A stretch of DNA of 64,000 nucleotides from Aralia elata (taxonomy: Eukaryota > Streptophyta > Magnoliopsida > Apiales > Araliaceae), in the NCBI GenBank assembly GCA_034770075.1, contig CM068387.1, forward strand, positions 76,013,971 to 76,077,970. Direction: 5' to 3'. Positions within the stretch are counted from its first letter, which is position 1. The number at the start of each line of letters is the position of its first letter. Shown here in pieces: positions 13,252 to 23,700 of the stretch. The notes beneath the pieces are model-generated. The model did not search any database. It was not told the DNA's origin and worked only from the letters and a program-made list of their open reading frames with translations. The position numbers were made by a program, and so were the translations under genes.

Positions 13252-13677
13252 TTAGAGTATTTCCAACAACATCTTCAATCACTTTAGAATACTCAAATAA
13301 ATGAATCACATCAGAAAAATTATGTCCAACAACCTCTTCAATTTTAGTCATCAAATCTTCAACCTCATTCTCTTTTTTCAGAACCGGTAAGTTGACATTG
13401 TCTCTTCAAAACATTTATTTTGTTTTGAGAGAATCAAAATCATATGAAAAAAGTTAAAAATATTTATTTTACTTGATGAGTTTGATGTATAACTCATTTT
13501 AAAATTTAATATCATTCCTTTTTATTTATTTATTTATCATATTGCATTAATTGAATTGAAGAGATTGACGAGACACAAAATATTAAAGTTGCAAATAATG
13601 TCCTTCAAATTGCCACGTAGGTCAACAAACTTCAATTTGAAGAGTTTTTTTTTGTTACTACTGTCGGAGATGCTCTT
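13252..13677. mobile_element. Non-autonomous TIR element (GAGCATCTCC-type ends)
   Basis: The left end ttagagtatttccaacaaca is the inverse of the right end ctgtcggagatgctcttag with a few mismatches. These ends are typical of a common plant MITE group. The body has no coding capacity. The target duplication is not clear. Confidence 0.55.
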
Positions 13678-15723
13678 AGGGTATGTTTGTTCGAATGAAT
13701 TAGATCTGACAATTTAATTTACAAACCGATGAATCAATTATTTAAATTGATTAAAATTATTTGAGTTGATTAACTATTTTAAATTATTTAAATTGATTAA
13801 TTTTGATTCATATTTAAAAAAAAAAAAAGCAGGTCCAAACCAATTAATTAATTTAGACCTATTTTTTGCAAATCGGAATTAAGAGGAGTTGTGGCTTTCT
13901 TGAACCGATGGCTGAACTAAGTATAGAGTTACAGCTTGACGAATGTGAAAGGGGGTTTATTCTTCTGCTACAGTATTCGTACAACGGATAAAAAGACTTT
14001 GAAGTCAACACAAAAATAGCTGACTATTCAATATAAAAAAAAATCAAAATATTAAAAGTAATTTATTTTATTGAATTATAATAATAGTAAAGTTAAAATT
14101 TAAAAAATAGATTGACTTTATTAAACCCGTAACTATTTAGTTCCGATTCACATAATTTATATAAAAAACAGGTTATATGATTTTAATTAATTATAATCAT
14201 ATTTTGTAACCCATAACAAAACTAAATCTACTTTTTACCCGATCTAGAAGGAATATAAGAGATTATTAGTCCTTCGAATTATTTTTAAGAATGACTATTT
14301 CCGAGACTAAATTAAATAGAATTATTTTATCAATTGCTTGTTTTACTCTGAATTATTTCTCCAAATATTAGATTAGATAGTCCAATTCAATGTTTGTTTT
14401 AATTAAATAATCACATTTAAATACGGTACTATTTATTAGAAGAAAAAAAACTAAATTAAAATACCCTGACCAAATAACTCAAAGCACACCCATCAAATTA
14501 AAAAGTCCCCCTGGCTTTTAAGTACAATGCGAAGAATAGCTGAAGTATGTCCTTTAATTCTCATTTCGTACGACACATACACCTTTTTCAATTATAAATT
14601 GAAAAGTTTATACAAAATATAATGAGTGCAATTTAGGATAATTGTGCTTCAATTTATGTTAGAAAAAAAAATCTGACTATCTTCGTTCTAAAATATGATA
14701 TTATTTGTTTACATTTTAGAAAACCAAGATGACATAACACTAGAAATGGAGTAAATGAAGATGGAATGAATTGTTTGTATAAAATCGAGTATGAATAATT
14801 ATGGGATGTTAAAAAAAACATAAGAACAATAAGAACAATTTTGTTGAAAGCTCCCTAGATTGCCTGATTTGCCTCTAATTAGTCCATCTCATATGGGGGA
14901 CTATTTTTTTGTACTGAACAAATAGCCCAGTTCAGATATACCAAACCATGCACAATATTAATTTTTTAACATGAGACTAACAATCAAGTCTCATACCCTA
15001 ATCCGACAAACAAAACTACAAGACTATGCGTGCTGGTAAAAAAATATGTTTAAGATTAGATTATTTATCTTAATTTAATATTACTTCGAACTATTTTATT
15101 CTATGACAGGAGATTAATAGTCCTTTAAATAGTCCTATGGAATACATTTTTTGTCATTTCGAAGGCTATTTATGATGAACTATATAATCTCATGATAAAT
15201 GTGGGATTAATAGTCCTCCCATTTAACGCTATCAAATGACTTTGTGGGACTAATAGTCCCACCTTGAGGGATTAGTAGTCCCTCTTCAAAGAATTAAATA
15301 GTACGAAGTAGTGTTAAATTAAGATAAATAGTTCAATCTCAAGCATGTTGTTTGCAAACAAACATGACGCAAAAGTGTTATATTTGATTATTGATGTATG
15401 ATAATACTCAATTGCCAATGGTACAACCCTATATTTTTTTTTGTTGCTATTTTTTGCAGTCCTGTATTTGAAGATAAGGTGAGGACCAATAACGTTTTTG
15501 ACCATTCCCTTTTTGTCCCCCAATTTCATCAACAACTACATTCATATCCTCCCCCCTTCATATCTTCACATGTGCTCTTTCATAGCCATAGTCCCATACT
15601 CTTGCTCTTAATTCTTAACACTAGTTTTGAAGCATTGCACCTTAGCTCAGAATAAATGTTCCTTAACCAAACTATATCAGCCATAAAATTCACTACATTG
15701 CAACTCTATATCTCAAATTAAAA

Positions 15724-15816
15724 CAGCTTTTTTCTGTTTGAAGATTTCAATCCCCATTTCCATGTGCATCAGCTTTTTTTTTGTTTGAAGATTTCAATCC
15801 CCATTTCCATGTGCAT
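15724..15816. repeat. 46/47-bp tandem duplication across the PPR stop codon
   Basis: The unit cagctttttt...catgtgcat occurs at 15724-15769 and 15770-15816, differing by an extra base in the T run. The TGA stop of the PPR gene lies at the junction (15769-15771). Confidence 0.95.
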
Positions 15817-17775
15817 CAAGTCTAAAACACAGCAGATGCCAGAAAACTCAGGATGTGAACTATCTCCTGCAATAAATACATTACCACTGTTGTTTACCTC
15901 AATCCAACTACATCCAGGTTGCTTCTTTACTCCCTTTTCTCTCATTCGAAACCATATCTTTTCGGCCTCTTTTCTCCGTCCACTGCCCAGGTACATTTCA
16001 GCCAAAATCATATACACGCCAGAGTTTGAAGGTTCTAATTCCAAAACGCTCTCCGCAGCAATCTCACCCACCTCTAAGTTCTTGTGAATTCGACATGCTC
16101 CAAGTAAGGCACCCCAAACACTTGCAGGAATTTCAACTCCATCAGCTCTCATTTGATCCAGAATACACATTGCCTCTTTTATAAGTCCATATTTACCCAA
16201 TAAATCAACAATACAAGTATAATGCTCATCTGTCGGCTGTATAAGGCACTCATATTTCATGAAATTGAAGAAGTATTTCCCTTGTTCTACCAGTCCTGCA
16301 TGGCTACAAGCAGAAAGTACACCTACAAAAGTTATCTTATTAGGCTTTACCTCTGTTTTTCTCATCTGTTTAAACATTTCTAGAACTTCCTCGCCATGCC
16401 CATGACATGCTAGTCCACAGATTATAGAATTCCAGGAAATTATGTCGTGGTTGGGCATAGAGGAGAACTCCAGCAAGGCAGAATCCATGTTTCCACATCT
16501 AGCATACATGGTGATTAATGCATTACAAGCAGGAACAAAACATTCTAGTCCAATCTTAATTACTTGTGCATGCGCTTGTTTGCCTAGCTCTAAGGATGGC
16601 AAGTTTGAGCATAATGTGAGGACACTAGTAAATGTAGCTTCATCTAGATAGATATTTCCTCTTCGCATGCTAATAAACAATTTCAAGCCATCCTCTCCAT
16701 AATCGTTTTCCCCTAATCCAAATATTGTAGCATTCCACACAGTTGTATCACGAGTTGGCATCAACTCAAATAGTTTCATAGCATTTCCAACCTCACCTAT
16801 ATCAAAGTAGCCTATAATCTGATTAGTTTGTGACACAATGTCTTGAAACGGATTTTTCTCAAGAACTGCATGAGCTTCTTTCACAAGCCCATTTTTGACT
16901 AATCCCAAGAAGATTGAATTCCATGATCTCTGACACTTCTCGGGCATCTCACTAAATAGCCTCAAAGCATCATCAACCCGACCACTACTAAGCAACCCAT
17001 TTATCATTTCATTCCATGAGTTCCAATCCCTCTCCGGCATCTTGTGAAACAAAGCTTCAGCAATTCCAACATACCCAGTTTTTACATAACCCTCTATCAT
17101 TGTATTCCAAGCTTGAACATCTCTAACAGGCATGTCATCAAAACATCCCCGAGCTTCAACAATTCGTCCTGCACTCACAAGTCCGGACATTATAATAGTC
17201 CAAGACGCAACGTCCCGAATACCCATTTCACTAAACAACTCTTCAGCCAAATCCAACTCTCGAACATTCAATAAACCAGCAATCACCAAATTCCAAGAAA
17301 TTACATTTCTCACAGCCATCCTATCAAACACCCAAAGAGCTTCATCCATAAACCCATTACGCACATACCCCGAAATCATCGAATTCCAAGTCACAACATC
17401 CGTATAAGTCATACTATCAAACACCTCCCTCGCCCCACCCACATCCCCACCTTGCATTAACCCCGCAATCATAGTGTTATAAGAGAAAATATCTCGGTCA
17501 GGCATTTGATCATATAACTGCACCGCTTTCTCGAATAGCCCATTTTGAAAGTACCCGCGAATCATGGCATTCCATGTTACAGTATTTCGTTGAGGCATTT
17601 CGTTGAACAGCTTTTGGGCTTCGTCGATAAAGCCATTTTTCATGTAGTATGATATTCTTGAGTTGAGGGGTTTCAAATTGGGAAGTGTTGGTACAGTGTA
17701 GTTTCTGAAGCATGGTTTTAGAGAGAGAAAATGAGTAAGTTTCAGTGTTTTTATGGGGCAAAAATTGAACAACAT
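15769..17775 (-). CDS. E/E+-class pentatricopeptide repeat protein
   Basis: An intronless frame of 668 residues. A basic, hydroxyl-rich N-terminus (MLFNFCPIKTLKLTHFLSLK) looks like an organelle transit peptide. From about residue 35 to 560 there are some 14-15 degenerate PPR units of the P-L-S type, recognisable by repeated blocks such as VTWNAMIRGYFQNGLFEKA and VISWNLVIAGLL. The C-terminal part (about 560-655) is an E then E+ region: VWGALLGACRIHKNLEVGE, LELEPSNSGVYMILAEMY, KKQPGCSWIEV, GDSSHPE. There is no DYW deaminase domain, so if it is an editing factor it would need a DYW partner. PLS proteins bind RNA in plastids or mitochondria. The C-terminus has been altered by a tandem duplication. 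The exact orthologue is not assigned. Confidence 0.95.
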   Translation of the reverse strand: MLFNFCPIKTLKLTHFLSLKPCFRNYTVPTLPNLKPLNSRISYYMKNGFIDEAQKLFNEMPQRNTVTWNAMIRGYFQNGLFEKAVQLYDQMPDRDIFSYNTMIAGLMQGGDVGGAREVFDSMTYTDVVTWNSMISGYVRNGFMDEALWVFDRMAVRNVISWNLVIAGLLNVRELDLAEELFSEMGIRDVASWTIIMSGLVSAGRIVEARGCFDDMPVRDVQAWNTMIEGYVKTGYVGIAEALFHKMPERDWNSWNEMINGLLSSGRVDDALRLFSEMPEKCQRSWNSIFLGLVKNGLVKEAHAVLEKNPFQDIVSQTNQIIGYFDIGEVGNAMKLFELMPTRDTTVWNATIFGLGENDYGEDGLKLFISMRRGNIYLDEATFTSVLTLCSNLPSLELGKQAHAQVIKIGLECFVPACNALITMYARCGNMDSALLEFSSMPNHDIISWNSIICGLACHGHGEEVLEMFKQMRKTEVKPNKITFVGVLSACSHAGLVEQGKYFFNFMKYECLIQPTDEHYTCIVDLLGKYGLIKEAMCILDQMRADGVEIPASVWGALLGACRIHKNLEVGEIAAESVLELEPSNSGVYMILAEMYLGSGRRKEAEKIWFRMREKGVKKQPGCSWIEVNNSGNVFIAGDSSHPEFSGICCVLDLMHMEMGIEIFKQKKS

Positions 17776-17974
17776 GCTCCATTACCAGTTTAACGAGCTA
17801 ATAAGGTGTAAAGGGAAAACATTCTGTTATGGAGTAGTTAGCAGTTAAAATCGTGACTTAGTAGTGATCAGCTGTGGTGGAGTTCATGTGAAAATAATGT
17901 CGTGGCAAGCCTGGATTTGTCAACTAACTAAGGCCATCCAATAGAAATGAAAGCATGTAAAGTTGTTCAATCAA

Positions 17975-18056
17975 GTGGTCGTGCCGGAGTGGTTATCGGG
18001 CATGACTAGAAATCATGTGGGCTCGTCCCGCGCAGGTTCGAATCCTGCCGACCACG
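17975..18056 (+). tRNA. tRNA-Ser(AGA)
   Basis: 82 bases fold as a class II tRNA. The acceptor stem is GTGGTCG paired with CGACCAC, with discriminator G at 18056. The anticodon stem is CATGA/TCATG with loop CTAGAAA and anticodon AGA at 18008-18010. There is a long variable arm, as expected for serine, and the B box is GGTTCGAATCC (18035-18045). No intron and no encoded CCA. A T run follows at once (18057-18063), a normal RNA polymerase III terminator. It lies 200 bp from, and divergent to, the PPR start codon. Confidence 0.97.
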
Positions 18057-18063
18057 TTTTTTT
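18057..18063 (+). terminator. Pol III T-run terminator of tRNA-Ser
   Basis: Seven T residues directly after the discriminator base. Confidence 0.85.
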
Positions 18064-18255
18064 GTAAATTACTGATTGATTACTCTACTAAAGAGTAAAG
18101 ATATTTAAAATGTTATTTTTATGTTTTACGAAATATATTAATCCAATTGAACTATATTTTCTCATATAATAGTCATACAAGTTTTATAATTTTCAAAAAT
18201 TCTATTATTTTGATTCTGAAAAAATAAAACACCATCTATAAAATCAAAAATATTA

Positions 18256-19311
18256 CTCCTTCCGTCCTTAAAAGGATAACTAAAAATGCAAATTTTTTGG
18301 TTCAGAATGAGATAAAATACATAAAGTGAAAAGATAAAGGGTCATATCACTCTATCAGTGGTAACCGGTTGTCATGAGCACTATTCTAACAACCATAATC
18401 TACACCATTGATCTCGAGATTAAATGACTCAGATTAAAATTAATTTTTCATCTGCCGCTAGAGTTTGTAGCGGTAGGAATATCCTTTGTAGCGGCAGCCT
18501 AATTTACTAAAATACTCCAAAATTGACTTACCTGCCGCTACAGGCTCTAGCGACAGGGATTTGATTTTTTTATTTTTATTTTGATAATTGGAGTTGGCTT
18601 ACAACATGATCAAGTATATCAGTTTTTTGGTCCCCTTATGGACTTCCATACCTAACTGTCATTATCATAAAGTATATTATAAAAGTATACAAAATTTTAG
18701 TTTCTTCCCATATATCAAAAACTTATAGATATATTTTATTTTTAAGTTAATTTATGAAACACTAAAATTTTAACTTATAAATATATTTTATTTGTAAGTT
18801 ACTAAAATTTTGTATACTTTTATAATATACTTTATAATAATGGCAGTTAGGTATGGAAATCCATAAAGGGACAAAAAAACTAATATGATTGTAAGCCAAC
18901 TTCAATTATCACAAAAAAAATTAAATCCTTGCCGCTAGAGCTTGTAGCGGCAAGTAAGCCAATTTTGAGACATTTTGATAAACTAGGCTACCGCTACAAG
19001 GGATATTCCTACCGCTACAAGTTCTAGCGGGCGGAAAATTAATTTTAACTCGAGTCATTCAATCTCGAGATCAACGGTGTAGATTATGTTTGTTGAAATA
19101 GTGTCCGTGACAACTGGTTGTCACAGATGGGGACCAAAAGATAAATATGTCATTTAATAGAATCCATTAATATAAAAAAATAAAAGTGTTCATCACTTTA
19201 TATAATCTTGTGGGACTACAAAGATAAGTTTAAAACTTTTTTACTTATTTTTTATTTTTTTAAAATGTATAAAAATTGTACTTTGTTCATTCTTTTTTGG
19301 GACAAAAGGAG
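18256..19311. mobile_element. Stowaway-like MITE interrupted by a fold-back element
   Basis: Left end TA-CTCCTTCCGTCC and right end GGGACAAAAGGAG-TA, each beside TA. Without the 797-bp insert and one 10-bp duplication the element would be about 249 bp, a normal Stowaway size. Confidence 0.85.
18339..19135. mobile_element. Mutator-like long-TIR fold-back element
   Basis: 797 bp flanked by the 10-bp direct repeat AAAAGATAAA (18329-18338 and 19136-19145). The two halves are inverted copies of about 370 bp each: tctacaccattgatctcgag on the left pairs with its inverse near 19060, and the tgccgctagagttt/tagcggcag tracts occur in both arms. No coding capacity. A 9-11 bp target duplication plus very long TIRs fits a non-autonomous Mutator-like element. 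The transcript would form a long hairpin. Confidence 0.8.
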
Positions 19312-19873
19312 TATATTTTAAAAATGATTAAAAGTCTTAGAAGTACTTTTAGAAGTTGAGATTTTAGGTGTAGAATAGAAGCACTTTCGGTCCCAAATTT
19401 GATACTTTTGTAAATCCATTACATTAAAATTTGTAAACTTACTATTTCAAAAATCAATAAATACAACTTAATAATATATTTTAGTAAAGTGCTTATAACA
19501 ATTAATTGCCATATATTATTTTAATTTTGATATAAATTTTCTTTCTTTATTATTTTACAAATAAAATGTTTCTCTTGTATACCCTCCAATCACATATAGA
19601 CTTGATAAATTGTCATTGTAAACTCATAATATTTATAATAGAAGGCATTTTCAGTAATAAAAATATTGCATGTTATTTAATTTTGAATTTAAATTAGTGT
19701 ACAAAATTAATATAAAAGATTTTTTTAAAAAAATAATTTCGAAAAGATGGTAGAATTTGAAAAAAACGAGACTAATCGGATATTAAATATTATTTTTAGC
19801 GATGAATTAGGTAGGGAAAACAAAAAAAATCTAGAAAAGTACTTGGCCCGTTATCAGACCTAATTATATAGTA

Positions 19874-20131
19874 TTCCCTCCGTCCCAAATTAATTGCTCA
19901 ATTTTGACTTTTTTAAATCAAATTGACTATTTTTAGAATTAATAATTAAGCACATATAAATATATTTCTAAAATTATAAAAATTGGGGTTAATAATAAAT
20001 TGTATATACTTTATTTTGGTTATAATCTCTTCACCTATATTTTAACAAAAATAGTAAAAAGATTAATTTTAAAAATAGTCAATTTAAATTTAAAAAGTCA
20101 AAACTGAGTAATTAATTTGGGACGGAGGGAG
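19874..20131. mobile_element. Stowaway MITE (subfamily A)
   Basis: Left TA-TTCCCTCCGTCCC, right GGGACGGAGGGAG-TA. The arms carry aattaattgctcaattttga and its inverse. Same subfamily as 33253 and 40217. Confidence 0.93.
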
Positions 20132-20664
20132 TAATAATTATCATTTTAATTAATTTTCAAATAATACCAAATTCACAACACTAAAATAACATGGCAATTA
20201 ATGGAAAATTGTACTATGGACCAATGTAGCACAAGCTAAAACCCCAAATCGGACGGCCAGGATCACATCCTCAAGGAACAGTGAACACTAAACTTTAAGC
20301 TCACGTTAGCAAAAAGGAGCGGGGAAGGGTCATTTTCATATTAAAATGCGCCCCCAAGTTCCAGCCAAACCAGTGGCGACGAGCTCAGCCACAGCACACA
20401 CAAACAAGTGACACAAACCCTTCCTTCCCCAATCCCCCTCCACTAGTAAACAACTAAACTTACTATATTAGGTTTTTCTCTCTCCTAAAATCTCATTATC
20501 AGAATCTTTCTCTCTCTAAAAAGGGGAAAAAATGATGCTGTACTAAATAGTAAATACTTATTCTATATATACATACATGTAATGTTCATATCAGGTTTTG
20601 GCGTCTACAGATCTTGATTCACATTGCAGATCTAGGGTTTTAGGGTTTCGACATTTGCTCACCA
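20132..20664 (+). promoter_or_regulatory. Promoter and 5' leader region of the G3BP-like gene
   Basis: No gene. A TATA-like stretch (ttctatatatacatac, about 20559-20575) lies about 100 bp before the start codon, after pyrimidine-rich tracts (tttctctctc). The transcription start is not fixed by the sequence. Confidence 0.4.
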
Positions 20665-20724
20665 ATGGCTACTCCATATCACTTTCCCGTCACTGCTGCC
20701 CATGTACCTCTTTCTCTCTCTATA

Positions 20725-20793
<69 letters not shown>

Positions 20794-23700
20794 GTGTATG
20801 TGTATGTGTATGTGTTTTTCCTTAGTCTAGTTTCTGTATCTAAATTGTGCTTTTGATTGCAGGTAGGGACTTACTTTGTTGGACAGTATTACAATGCGCT
20901 GCAGCATCAGCCTGATGTTGTTCACCAGTTTTATAGTGATGCAAGCACGATAGTTCGGATTGATGGAAACATCAGAGAGACTGCCTCAGCAATGCTGGTA
21001 ACTTTTATCTGTATTAAATATGTAGATAATGATAGGGAGTAATCTTCAGTTGAAGGGTTTCGTTTAGTATTTTGGATTTTGATGGATGATTTGGCACAAG
21101 GAAGTAGTGGAAACTGGGATAGTTTTTTGAATGATTTATTTAACTTCTCTGTTTAATTTATTTTTTAAGAGTTGTTTTAACTGTTGAAACGTTTAGTGTT
21201 TATGAGTTGTTGCTCTTTGAGAGAAGTAATGGTGGACTTATGAGTGCCATGTTATTTTTTGTTATGGTAAAAGCCATTACACAGTTTTTTAAAGAGAGTA
21301 GAAGCAAAGCAATTGCTCTTAATTAATACTTCCTCTGTCTCAGTTTAAGTGACCTGTTTTACTTGGCACATTCCCCACTCCCCTTGAATTGTTGGGGTCT
21401 GATTTATAATTATTCAGTGTCTATTCTAATCGCTTTTTTTATTGACCAATTAGCAATTCTAGTTCATTTTTCTTATACTGCCTTCTAGCTGGTATGGCCT
21501 TAGTTAATATTTATGTGTCTGATTGAAGAATATGATAAAATATTAAATGGAAATCTATCTGGATTTGATTTCAGTTAATCCCCTGGTGTATTTTATGTAA
21601 TCTTTTCTTGTAATTAAGTTATTATTCTTATCACAAACAAACATACAATTTCAAGAGATTTATGCAAATTGAAAATCAATAAAGAGAATTCAATCATCAA
21701 TTACGAAAACGGAACTTCCACAAGTTGACAAGAATATGAACTCTGTATGTGGTGGTAAATGAAGAAATTAGCTTCAGAAGGGGACACCAAACACATTATT
21801 ATTTTCTTTAATTTTTGATAAGTTGAGACTTGAGAGATAATGTAATAAGGAAAACAACGCGCATATCATAGTCAACTGCCACAAGCTCATATCACTAATA
21901 ATTTCAAAAATGTGAAGGCTTGGGCTCTCTGTCCAAACTAAACTTTGAGATTTTAGTGCCTAGATCTTAAAGCTCAAAGGCTGGTGTTTCCACTTCTTTA
22001 GAAATAAGTCTGCATTTTGCTCTCTTTTTATTGCACAGATCAGTGACATTCTGATTCTGTACGAAGCCTCTTGACTATCCAATACGGGCAACTTCCATAA
22101 AGATGGCCCAAAAACTCGGTCAGGGTTCATAGTAACCAACTAACCATTATACAGGAAAAACATGAACCAAGAGTCTCTTACACAACTAAAAAATATGTAA
22201 TTGCACGTGCAGCACCAATTGCTAACATGTCTGCCGTATACTGAACTAATCCATGATCAATTGTCTCTAAACATGAACCTTCGCATTAACTTGCTTTATA
22301 TCGGTTTTTGACTTGAAAGTTTGCTCTCGTGTTTCAAAGTATCATTTTGTTTGTTTTTGGGTGCTTTTTCATGTGCCATGTGAGAATCTAGATGTTTTAA
22401 GTTGTTGAAAAGGGTTGTGTGAGGAAGCATCCTGATGATGCTTGATTAATGGCATTTTGGTACTATACCATGGACTCTCTGGGTGAAGTATAAAGTGGAG
22501 AAATTAAGATGCAGGAGAAATCTGTGTAGGTTTTTATTTTCTAAACTTTAGTATGCGTTACTTATGGGGTTCCAAGTCCTTTTATGAGGTCTTTGGATTC
22601 TTTTATTGATCCTTTGGCTGAATGGGGGGAAGAGGGATTGGGCTTTGATCATATGTATCTTCTTGGGGTTGGGAAGTTCACATTCTTCCTATCAAGTTAC
22701 TCAAGTATATAATTCATTATCACTTTCTTTTATCCATATATCTTGTTCATATGAGTTACAATTCCATTCTCTTCATTTATTTTTCTCAATTTGATTTTTC
22801 GTGTAATAACTTTGATAAATTTACTTGTCGATATACATTTTTTCTACTTCTAATTGTTTCATACGCTGTATATAGTTTTATAGCCTGCTGGGGAGAAAAT
22901 AAATGGAAAACCTTTGAATTCATTGGTAACCTACATTTAGTGATGGAGATAACTGGGACTTTGTATTTGATTAGCTGGGCGATTCTCATGCCATATTTTA
23001 GATTTTCATTATATATTAAAAGAAGTGAGGTTATGTGATTATGTCTAAGAAGAGTTTACTTAATTATCTTTAAATTATTGTATACTAAATTGAGTGATGG
23101 TGGAAGCTATAATTTCAATTCAATATGGTTCATTACTTTACATTTCTAAATTCGATGGCTTGCAAGACCCCAGTATCATGCTTGTGAAATTCATTTATTT
23201 TGATGCAAATGCTTATTTCCAATCCTAGAATGTATATTCTTCCTCCATTCTGCATTTTGATAGTCCTCGTCTTTTTCATTCATATCTTTCTGACTTGTAT
23301 TTATAAGTTCATGTTGTTTGTTTGTTTCTTTCCTGGCAGCAAATCCATGCGCTTATCATGTCACTCAATTATACTGGAGTAGAAATCAAGACAGCACACT
23401 CTCTAGAATCTTGGAATGGAGGTGTTCTTGTTTTGGTTTCAGGTTCTGTGCATTTAAAGGATTTCAACGGAAGGAGGAATTTTGTTCAGACATTTTTTCT
23501 TGCACCTCAGGAGACAGGCTACTTTGTTCTCAATGATATCTTTCACTTTATTGAGGAGGATCAAATTCACCAGCAGCCAATAGCCTATTTAGCTCCAAGA
23601 ATTCATGATTCCAAACTGAATGCTTCAACTGCTACTCAAGAGCAAGGTATACTGCTCAGACTTGTATTTTAGAAGTTTGCTAACTGACTGTGCAGACTAT

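Larger units (their letters stand above)
8598..15723. other. Long gene-poor, repeat-rich spacer
   Basis: No supported gene on either strand. It holds the 3' flank of the PDLP gene, an (ATT)n array, a Stowaway-like MITE (10706-10951), two inverted copies of a Tourist-like MITE (10231-10553, 12416-12741), a degenerate 429-bp-offset direct duplication (11473-12309), a short tandem duplication (11146-11231) and a TIR element ending in the GAGCATCTCC-type motif (13252-13677). Around 15100-15300 phrases such as ttaatagtcc recur in both orientations, which suggests an old fold-back remnant. Confidence 0.5.

Noticed and set aside
15769..15900. Possible DYW deaminase domain in the PPR protein
   Set aside because: The frame stops soon after the E+ region, and no HxE or CxxC zinc-binding motif follows even in the other frames.
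20598..20856. Frames with MYMYMY or VYVYVY repeats
   Set aside because: They read through the hexamer microsatellite in intron 1; only the first 13 codons from 20665 are real exon.
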